Shown here: positions 6,941 through 12,041 of the stretch, piece after piece | Layout of the letters: every line of letters starts with the position of its first letter | How positions within the stretch are numbered: position 1 is the first letter of the stretch | Assembly: GCA_903924715.1 (NCBI GenBank) | Contig: CAIYCP010000746.1 | Span: 1-12,041, forward strand | Source: an uncultured beta proteobacterium | Lineage (GTDB): Bacteria; Pseudomonadota; Gammaproteobacteria; Burkholderiales; Burkholderiaceae_B | Direction of reading: 5' to 3' | Length of the DNA: 12,041 nt | Program-made: the position numbers and the translations under genes | Notes under the pieces: generated by a model | What the model was told of the DNA's origin: nothing | What the model saw: only the letters and a program-made list of their open reading frames with translations | Database searches by the model: none

Positions 6941-7778
6941 GCGCGTTTACTGTTCGCGCTTTCAAGATAGTATTCACTGCTTCTGCCGCTGCCGCAAATC
7001 CCATCGCTGCCGTGACAGTAACCGTTGAACCGTACCCAGCGCAAGACAAGCCTTGCAGCGCCTGCTCGCCCTCGCTTTGCTGCCACGCCTCGGGCAAGCG
7101 GGTGGGTTGATTCACCCAAAGCACGCGCACCCCCATTTTAGGGATGCGCTTGCGCGCCTTTCCGGCTGAGTCTGACGCGCGCGCAAAACGGTGCTCGCGT
7201 CGCAACACATTGCGCACGCGGGCAAGCAAGGCATCGTGCGTCACTTCAGCCAAGTCCCCGGCCTGTAGCGCCAATGAGTTGGTCTTGCCACCTGCACCGC
7301 CACATACGACCAGGGTCTGTTTACGGACACGGGCCTGGAGCACCATCGCGATTTTCGCAGCCACCTGATCCGTACAGTCGATCACTACATCGATTTGAAC
7401 GGGTAGTAATTGCTCGACATTTTCAGGGGTTAAAAAGTCGTCAATCAAGATCAAATTGCACCCCGGATGAATGCCCCTGATTCGCTCAGCCATTGCAGCA
7501 ACCTTAGACTGGCCTAAGGTGTCAGACAAAGCGTGCACCTGCCGATTGATGTTCGATTCGGCCACGTGATCAAGATCGATCAGGGTGAGCGTACCCACAC
7601 CGCTGCGCGCAAGCGCCTCAGCAACCCAAGAGCCGACACCCCCGATCCCAACCACAGCAACGTGGGCCTGTTGCAGCGCAAGACTCGCCTGTGCGCCATA
7701 CAAACGATCAAGTCCACCAAAACGCCGATCGGCATCGAAAGTGTGGCTCAATTGCTCTGTTGCGTGGCCTTTTTGCAT
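6930..7778 (-). CDS. tcdA: tRNA threonylcarbamoyladenosine dehydratase (TcdA/CsdL)
   Basis: This is an E1-like ThiF/MoeB-fold enzyme that uses ATP to dehydrate t6A at position 37 of ANN-decoding tRNAs to the cyclic form ct6A. The 282-residue product opens with RRFGGLDRLYG, the TcdA lead-in, then VAVVGIGGVGSWVAEALARSG (positions 40-60) with the nucleotide-binding glycines at 44-50. LIDLDHVAESNINRQ follows, with Asp68, Asp70, Asn76 and Arg79, then Lys92 and IDCTDQVAAK. VVCGGAGGKTN and a C-terminal SCAGYGSTVTVTAAMGF complete it. The RRFGGLDRLYG start and the lack of a rhodanese or zinc CxxC tail favour TcdA over MoeB and ThiF. The ATG at 7778 has only a weak GGGTAG upstream. It diverges from the MFS gene and its 3' end overlaps the hydroxy-acid oxidase start. 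Confidence 0.93.
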   Translation of the reverse strand: MQKGHATEQLSHTFDADRRFGGLDRLYGAQASLALQQAHVAVVGIGGVGSWVAEALARSGVGTLTLIDLDHVAESNINRQVHALSDTLGQSKVAAMAERIRGIHPGCNLILIDDFLTPENVEQLLPVQIDVVIDCTDQVAAKIAMVLQARVRKQTLVVCGGAGGKTNSLALQAGDLAEVTHDALLARVRNVLRREHRFARASDSAGKARKRIPKMGVRVLWVNQPTRLPEAWQQSEGEQALQGLSCAGYGSTVTVTAAMGFAAAAEAVNTILKARTVNAHEQ

Positions 7779-7855
7779 GATCTACCCAAAAAATCGCACA
7801 GCGCGCTCGACAAGAGCCCGCAGGAGGAAGACAATTTACCCTTAATACTGTGAGT
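7779..7855. promoter_or_regulatory. Divergent intergenic region between tcdA and the MFS gene
   Basis: Both flanking genes must be started from this 77-bp space. On the plus strand TCGACA at 7807-7812 and GACAAT at 7830-7835 are separated by 17 bp and match the sigma-70 hexamers at five and four of six bases; transcription would begin about 10-15 bases before the MFS start. AGGAGG at 7822-7827 lies in the spacer of that candidate, too far (28 bases) from the ATG at 7856 to act as a normal ribosome-binding site. No convincing promoter for tcdA was found on the minus strand. Confidence 0.35.
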
Positions 7856-9085
7856 ATGTCGCCCCCGCAACCTTCGCCCCAATCTCCCCCTTCTGCTTTT
7901 GCTAGCGCAGGGGTGCTCTGCCTGTTGATCATGCTTGTGCATATTGCGATCTCGGGAGGACGCGTTGCCGTCACGCTGACCGCGCTCGAACTCGGGCGCT
8001 CAACCCTCGAGGTTGGCATACTGATCGCCGTTTTTGCCCTATTGCCCATGCTTTGTTCAGTCAAAGCAGGCCGGCTGATTGATGCAATCGGCCCCTATAA
8101 GCCAATGCGTCTGAGCGCCATCATGGTCGTAGTCGGGTCTCTGGTGCCCTTCGCTTGGCAAAGCTTACCTTCACTCATGATCGCGGCGGTACTTGTGGGG
8201 TCGGGCCACATGACGTTTCAGATTGCAGTTCAGCGCCAGATGGGCCAAAGCACCGGTGCAGAGCGTTTACGCAATTTTTCCTGGCTCTCTCTCTCGATGG
8301 CCACTTCAGGGCTCGTAGGACCACTGATCGCCGGGATTTCGATTGACCATCTCGGACATCGCAGCGTCTTTGCCTTACTCGCGTTGTCGCCAATCCTCTG
8401 CCTACTCGGGCTCACACGCGTGCGACGCTACTTGGTCGCCTCGCATATTAAAGCCCCACCAAGCGAAATCAAGCGCAGCGTCTCTGATTTGTTCGCGAGC
8501 CCCGCGCTGCGCAAAGTTTTTATCGCCAACATGCTGCTGTCGAGCGCCTGGGATACCCACGGTTTTGTTGTACCGATTTTTGGTGTAAGTGCCGGGCTCT
8601 CTGCAACCACCATCGGACTCATCCTCGCGACCTTTGCCAGCGCGACGATTGTCATCCGTATCGCGTTGCCATTCATTCAGCGCTCTGTGCGTCCGTGGCA
8701 ACTGATTAATATCGCCCTGATCGCCACCGCACTTAATTTTTTGCTTTATCCCTTCTTTTCTCAAGTTTGGATCCTGATGTCGATGTCCTTTGCGCTAGGC
8801 CTCGCACTGGGCTCAACGCAGCCGGGGATTTTGGCTTTACTACAGCATCACGCCCCGCCTGGCCGCGCGGGCGAAGCCTTCGGACTCAGAATGGCCTTGA
8901 TTAATGGCTGCCAAGTCTCTTTGCCGCTTGCCTTCGGCGCGCTCGGCGCGATCATGGGCGGCGTCATGCCTTTGTTCTGGATCACCTCAGCAGCACTGGG
9001 TGCAGGCCGTTGGTACACCCGAGATGCCGAAAGCGCCAGCCGCATCGCGACAGATACCCCACCCTCCACACCGCCATCCACGTGA
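7856..9085 (+). CDS. Major facilitator superfamily (MFS) transporter
   Basis: This is a predicted inner-membrane secondary transporter of 409 residues, consistent with 12 transmembrane helices. Hydrophobic segments run throughout, for example around residues 17-36, 52-70, 87-105 and 107-123 in the first half, and again from about residue 225 to 385. A motif-A-like loop, AGRLIDAIGPYKPMR, lies between helices 2 and 3. A central cytoplasmic linker with RVRRYL and SEIKRS separates the two halves, and the C-terminal tail is rich in Pro, Ser and Thr. The ATG at 7856 is used; an in-frame GTG at 7850 is possible. The substrate cannot be inferred. The gene is followed at once by the ChaC-like gene, so they are likely co-transcribed, but there is no strong functional link. 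Confidence 0.9.
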   Translation: MSPPQPSPQSPPSAFASAGVLCLLIMLVHIAISGGRVAVTLTALELGRSTLEVGILIAVFALLPMLCSVKAGRLIDAIGPYKPMRLSAIMVVVGSLVPFAWQSLPSLMIAAVLVGSGHMTFQIAVQRQMGQSTGAERLRNFSWLSLSMATSGLVGPLIAGISIDHLGHRSVFALLALSPILCLLGLTRVRRYLVASHIKAPPSEIKRSVSDLFASPALRKVFIANMLLSSAWDTHGFVVPIFGVSAGLSATTIGLILATFASATIVIRIALPFIQRSVRPWQLINIALIATALNFLLYPFFSQVWILMSMSFALGLALGSTQPGILALLQHHAPPGRAGEAFGLRMALINGCQVSLPLAFGALGAIMGGVMPLFWITSAALGAGRWYTRDAESASRIATDTPPSTPPST

Positions 9086-9090
9086 CGCTT

Positions 9091-9726
9091 ATGCCCTCGA
9101 TCCCTCCTGCGCCCCCGTCTGTCAGTAGCTTTTTACGCTGGACTGAACAAGAACGACAAGACTCACTTGCGGCTGCACTGAAAGACTGGCACCCCGGCCA
9201 AGACCTGTGGATTTTTGGATATGGCTCGCTCATCTGGCGGCCAGAATTCGAGTTCGTCGAACAACGCGCAGCCTCCTTAGAGGGCTATCACCGATCGTTA
9301 TGCCTATGGTCTCGGATTAACCGAGGCACCCCTGAAATACCTGGGTTGGTCTTTGGCCTCGAACAAAGCGGTGCCTGCCAGGGAATGGTCTTTAAAATTG
9401 CGGGCGAGCGGGTGCAGCAAACCTTTGATGCCGTCTGGAAGCGTGAAATGGCAACAGGTGCTTATTTACCGAGCTGGCTCACATGTGCAACGCCAATCGG
9501 CAACGTGCTCGCCATGGCGTTCGTCATCAATCGCAACGGTCCAGCCTATGTGCAAGAGCCCCCTGAGGAGGACTTAGTTAACATCATCCTCAAGGCGCAT
9601 GGCACCTATGGTTCGTGCCTAGATTATGTGACACAAACTGCGATTGCACTGAAAACAGCCGGCATTTTTGATGAGCGACTCGCCCAGTTGGCCAAACGGC
9701 TTGAGCAGCAGCAGCAACAGCAATAA
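9091..9726 (+). CDS. chaC: ChaC-like gamma-glutamylcyclotransferase
   Basis: This is a member of the ChaC/gamma-glutamylcyclotransferase family, which degrades glutathione in the cytoplasm to 5-oxoproline and Cys-Gly. The 211-residue product has the substrate-binding loop WIFGYGSLIWRPEF (residues 40-53), then GYHRSLCLWSRINRGT, the VFGLEQSGACQGMVFKI strand pair, and VWKREMATGAYLPSWL. Glu119 of that last block is a candidate for the catalytic acid, by family analogy only. The ATG at 9091, five bases after the MFS stop, is chosen. A GTG at 9082 would overlap that stop by four bases, and the frame is open back to 9010 inside the MFS gene; none has a clear ribosome-binding site. The C-terminus ends in six glutamines encoded by mixed CAG and CAA codons. 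No chaA or chaB is nearby. Confidence 0.88.
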   Translation: MPSIPPAPPSVSSFLRWTEQERQDSLAAALKDWHPGQDLWIFGYGSLIWRPEFEFVEQRAASLEGYHRSLCLWSRINRGTPEIPGLVFGLEQSGACQGMVFKIAGERVQQTFDAVWKREMATGAYLPSWLTCATPIGNVLAMAFVINRNGPAYVQEPPEEDLVNIILKAHGTYGSCLDYVTQTAIALKTAGIFDERLAQLAKRLEQQQQQQ

Positions 9727-9809
9727 CAAACTTGGCGCCACGGTACACTTAGCACTGGGCGCAAGCTAGGCGCCACCTGCGCTATTTCTTTACCCACACT
9801 GGATTCATC
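9727..9809 (+). promoter_or_regulatory. Intergenic region upstream of pdxH with repeated GGCGCCAC
   Basis: This 83-bp gap precedes the pdxH run. GGCGCCAC occurs twice, at 9734-9741 and 9769-9776, 35 bp apart. GCGCA at 9759-9763 and TGCGC at 9778-9782 could pair and are followed by a T-rich stretch, but the stem is short and the loop long, so a terminator is doubtful. A TACACT at 9744-9749 resembles a -10 without a matching -35. The region probably carries the pdxH promoter, which I cannot place. Confidence 0.3.
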
Positions 9810-10439
9810 ATGTCGATCGCGCATCTGCGTCAAAGTTACGAAAAAGGGATATTGCTCGAGCAAGATGCAAAGGGATCGCCGTTTGAACAGTTTGGCATCT
9901 GGTTTGATCAAGCGCTCGAACAAAACGTGCCAGAACCCACCGCCATGACGCTCGCAACAGCCGATGCACAAGGCCGTCCATCGGCGCGCATCGTTTTGCT
10001 CAAAGGGTTTGACGATGCCGGTTTTGTCTTTTTTACAAATTACAACTCGCGTAAAGGCCAAGACCTTAGCGCACAACCATGGGCAAGCATCAACTTTTTT
10101 TGGCAATCACTTGAACGCCAAGTGCGCATCAATGGTTTAGTCACTAAAGTATCCGCTCAAGAGTCCGATGACTATTTTCACAGCCGCCCGCTTGGATCTC
10201 GCTTAGGTGCCTGGGTCTCGGCACAAAGCCAACCGACAACTTTAGCTGAACTCGAGGCCCGCACCGCAGCCACGCAAGAACAATATGGCGAACAACCGCC
10301 ACGCCCTCCTCATTGGGGCGGCTATCGCTTAAGCCCAGAATATTTTGAATTCTGGCAAGGGCGTCCCTCGCGCTTACACGATCGCCTCTCCTATCAACAA
10401 ACCAGCGCTGGCTGGACACTCGGACGCATCTCGCCCTGA
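9810..10439 (+). CDS. pdxH: Pyridoxine/pyridoxamine 5'-phosphate oxidase (PdxH)
   Basis: PdxH is an FMN-dependent cytoplasmic enzyme that oxidises pyridoxine or pyridoxamine 5'-phosphate to pyridoxal 5'-phosphate with oxygen, the last step of vitamin B6 synthesis and salvage. At 209 residues it has the usual family length. Blocks seen in order: LRQSYEKG at the N-terminus; EPTAMTLATAD; RIVLLKGF (60-67); FFTNYNSRKG (74-83); RQVRINGLV; SRPLGSRLGAWVSAQS (125-140); PHWGGYRL and EFWQGRPSRLHDRLSY (180-195), the PLP- and FMN-contacting signature; and the terminal WTLGRISP, where most relatives have RLxP. The ATG at 9810 starts the protein just before the conserved RxxY region. It ends one base before the next gene. 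Confidence 0.96.
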   Translation: MSIAHLRQSYEKGILLEQDAKGSPFEQFGIWFDQALEQNVPEPTAMTLATADAQGRPSARIVLLKGFDDAGFVFFTNYNSRKGQDLSAQPWASINFFWQSLERQVRINGLVTKVSAQESDDYFHSRPLGSRLGAWVSAQSQPTTLAELEARTAATQEQYGEQPPRPPHWGGYRLSPEYFEFWQGRPSRLHDRLSYQQTSAGWTLGRISP

Positions 10440-10440
10440 T

Positions 10441-10947
10441 ATGACAGCCTCTGCACCAAGTTTCAATTCTTCTTCCTTTCGCGCAACCCTCGGTCGCTTT
10501 CCAACCGGCGTCGCAGTAATCACCGCATCCCTGCCAGGGCAGGCGCCTGTCGGCCTCACGGTGAGTTCGTTTAACTCGGTATCGCTCGAGCCACCACTGG
10601 TCCTCTTTAGCCTGTCACGCAGTTCATCGTCGATGGCAACCATGGTCGGCTGCGAACGCTATGTCATCCATGTCATGAGCCACGAACAACTAGGCGTGTC
10701 GCATCGCTTTACGCGAGGCACCGCGGCCGAACGCTTCGCCGACATACCGCTCACGCAGGCCCCAGGCGGCGCACCGCGACTAGACCTGCCTTGCGCGGCT
10801 TGGTTCGAGTGCTTTAACCGAAGTCGCTACGATGAAGGCGACCACATTATTTTTATCGGCGAAGTTGAACACTGCGCACACACCGAGGTCTTGCCTCTGG
10901 TCTATCACGCAGGTGGCTACGACTTAACTCCAAATCTTCAAAAATAA
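10441..10947 (+). CDS. Flavin reductase-domain protein (FMN-binding split barrel)
   Basis: This 168-residue protein has the flavin reductase-like FMN-binding split-barrel fold, as in NAD(P)H:flavin oxidoreductases that feed reduced flavin to two-component monooxygenases. Seen: FRATLGRFPTGVAVIT (13-28), GLTVSSFNSVSLEPPLVLFSL (positions 38-58), the GDHIIFIGEVE strand (133-143) and PLVYHAGGY (152-160). The ATG at 10441 follows the pdxH stop after one base and is preferred to an in-frame upstream start at 10345 inside pdxH, because the domain begins just after it. Translation is probably coupled to pdxH. No oxygenase partner is present in the window, so its electron acceptor is open; a general flavin reductase or an orphan component are both possible. 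Confidence 0.92.
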   Translation: MTASAPSFNSSSFRATLGRFPTGVAVITASLPGQAPVGLTVSSFNSVSLEPPLVLFSLSRSSSSMATMVGCERYVIHVMSHEQLGVSHRFTRGTAAERFADIPLTQAPGGAPRLDLPCAAWFECFNRSRYDEGDHIIFIGEVEHCAHTEVLPLVYHAGGYDLTPNLQK

Positions 10948-10955
10948 ATCGATTC

Positions 10956-12041
10956 ATGAGCACAGATATTGATTGCATCGTCGTCGGCGCTGGCGTGGTC
11001 GGCTTAGCCATCGCCCGAGCCTTAGCCCAAAGCGGGCGTGAAGTGATGATCGTTGAAGCCGCTGAGGGCATCGGCACGGGCACAAGCGCGCGTAATTCAG
11101 AAGTGATTCACGCTGGTATTTATTATCCGGCGGGCAGCCTTAAAGCGCGTCTATGCGTCGAGGGCCGCCATCTTTTATATGCCTATTGCGCCGAACATGG
11201 CGTCAAGCATAAGCGGCTTGGCAAACTCATTGTGGCCACCTCTGATGCAGAAATCCCCACACTGACTGAAATCGCAAAAAAAGCACATATCAACGGCGTG
11301 ACCGACCTAGAGCTATTGTCGGCTGAACAAGCCATGGCGCTTGAACCTGCTTTATTTTGTACCTCAGCGTTGCTCTCGCCTTCGACTGGCATTATTGATA
11401 GTCATGGCTTAATGCTCGCCTATCAAGGTGACGCCGAGAACGCAGGCGCGCAGTGCGTGTTTCACACACCACTTTTATCGGGCAAGGTTCGTAGCGACGG
11501 CGGTTTTGATTTACAGTTTGGCGGCGCTGAAGCCATGGCACTGTCTTGCAACGTTCTGATCAATGCCTCAGGCCTGCACGCCCCCACCTTAGCTCGAAAG
11601 ATTCAAGGAATTCCGGCCGCTTCGATTCCGACAGAATATTTGTGCAAAGGAAGCTACTTCAGCCTGCAAGGGCGCGCCCCGTTTACGCGGCTAATCTATC
11701 CAACACCTCACCACGCGGGCTTAGGCGTACACCTGACACTTGATCTAGGTGGTCAGGCAAAGTTTGGGCCTGATGTTCAATGGATTGATCAGGTCGATTA
11801 CACGGTCGACCCCAGCCGCTGCGAAGGTTTTTACGAGGCCGTGCGCACCTACTGGCCGGGAATGCAAGATGGCACCCTGTCACCGACCTATTCAGGCATT
11901 CGACCAAAAATTTCTGGCCCGCACGAACCTGCGGCAGATTTCATGATTGCCGGACCCGCCACCCACGGCATTCCCGGATTGGTGAATTTATTTGGTATTG
12001 AATCGCCTGGCCTCACTTCGAGTCTGGCAATTGCAAAAGAG
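10956..12041 (+). CDS. lhgO: LhgO-like FAD-dependent L-2-hydroxyglutarate oxidase/dehydrogenase (3' end outside window)
   Basis: This is a FAD-dependent oxidoreductase of the DAO superfamily most like the L-2-hydroxyglutarate dehydrogenase group, which oxidises L-2-hydroxyglutarate to 2-oxoglutarate and passes electrons to quinone or oxygen. The reading frame is open from the ATG at 10956 to the right edge, 362 codons, with no stop. Seen: the dinucleotide-binding GAGVVGLAIARAL (11-23) with Glu34; GTSARNSEVIHAGIYYP (42-58), typical of this group; SPSTGIIDSHGLM; INASGLHAP; YLCKGSYFSL; GVHLTLDLGG; and PTYSGIRPKISGP near the end, with IESPGLTSSLAI as the C-terminal FAD segment. Family members are near 370-400 residues, so only a few codons are missing. 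It starts eight bases after the flavin reductase stop with no clear ribosome-binding site. Substrate is inferred from family resemblance. Confidence 0.88.
   Translation, partial: MSTDIDCIVVGAGVVGLAIARALAQSGREVMIVEAAEGIGTGTSARNSEVIHAGIYYPAGSLKARLCVEGRHLLYAYCAEHGVKHKRLGKLIVATSDAEIPTLTEIAKKAHINGVTDLELLSAEQAMALEPALFCTSALLSPSTGIIDSHGLMLAYQGDAENAGAQCVFHTPLLSGKVRSDGGFDLQFGGAEAMALSCNVLINASGLHAPTLARKIQGIPAASIPTEYLCKGSYFSLQGRAPFTRLIYPTPHHAGLGVHLTLDLGGQAKFGPDVQWIDQVDYTVDPSRCEGFYEAVRTYWPGMQDGTLSPTYSGIRPKISGPHEPAADFMIAGPATHGIPGLVNLFGIESPGLTSSLAIAKE

Noticed and set aside
7708..8064. A 118-codon minus-strand open frame bridging the tcdA/MFS divergent region
   Set aside because: It overlaps the N-terminal halves of two genes with clear family signals and has no recognisable domain or start signal.
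9759..9790. A rho-independent terminator before pdxH
   Set aside because: The possible stem is five pairs with a 14-base loop and the following stretch is broken by other bases, too weak to call.
9624..10106. A 160-codon minus-strand open frame spanning the chaC end, the gap and the pdxH start
   Set aside because: Both genes it opposes have strong family motifs. The translation includes a run of cysteines from the CAG tract and no domain.
10345..10440. An extended start for the flavin reductase inside pdxH
   Set aside because: The extra 32 residues are an out-of-frame reading of the conserved pdxH C-terminus; the ATG at 10441 lies right after the pdxH stop.
1..12041. CRISPR array, tRNA, rRNA, insertion sequence or phage genes
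   Set aside because: No regularly spaced direct repeats, cloverleaf-like segments, transposase motifs or terminal inverted repeats were seen on reading both strands.

Overview
The window looks like an ordinary stretch of chromosome from a betaproteobacterium, most likely of the order Burkholderiales and perhaps near the Alcaligenaceae. The reasons are an orphan Bug/TctC-type periplasmic binding protein, a UvrA C-terminus resembling the very long UvrA form I associate with Burkholderiales, a short stand-alone PabB next to PabC, and moderate-to-high G+C coding sequence with a few AT-rich intergenic gaps. The genus cannot be settled by reading. Eleven protein genes and one off-edge gene fill nearly all of the sequence. 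I saw no rRNA, tRNA, CRISPR array, insertion sequence or phage gene.

Positions 1-2891, plus strand: the C-terminal part of a UvrA-family protein, cut by the left edge, is followed by pabB and pabC. These two overlap by four bases and make p-aminobenzoate for folate from chorismate, with a PabA-type amidotransferase that must be encoded elsewhere.

Positions 2862-7778, minus strand: five genes read right to left. They are tcdA (tRNA t6A cyclisation), an FMN-dependent alpha-hydroxy-acid oxidase, an RraA/HMG-aldolase family protein, an NAD-dependent D-2-hydroxyacid dehydrogenase, and a TctC-type solute-binding protein with a signal peptide. The last four look like a small catabolic unit for a hydroxylated carboxylic acid: capture in the periplasm, oxidation to a 2-oxo acid, retro-aldol cleavage, and a redox step. 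The substrate is unknown and no TctA/TctB permease genes lie next to it. The 3' ends of pabC and the tctC-like gene overlap by 30 bp.

Positions 7850-12041, plus strand: a major facilitator superfamily transporter and a ChaC-like gamma-glutamylcyclotransferase lie nearly end to end. After an 83-bp gap comes a tight run of pdxH (PLP synthesis), a flavin reductase-domain protein and an LhgO-like FAD-dependent L-2-hydroxyglutarate oxidase, the last cut by the right edge.

The region is mostly housekeeping and accessory metabolism. The best lead for something undescribed is the hydroxy-acid cluster at 2862-6940, whose oxidase carries an unexpected Cys-x-x-Cys pair near its N-terminus. I found no convincing wholly new system.
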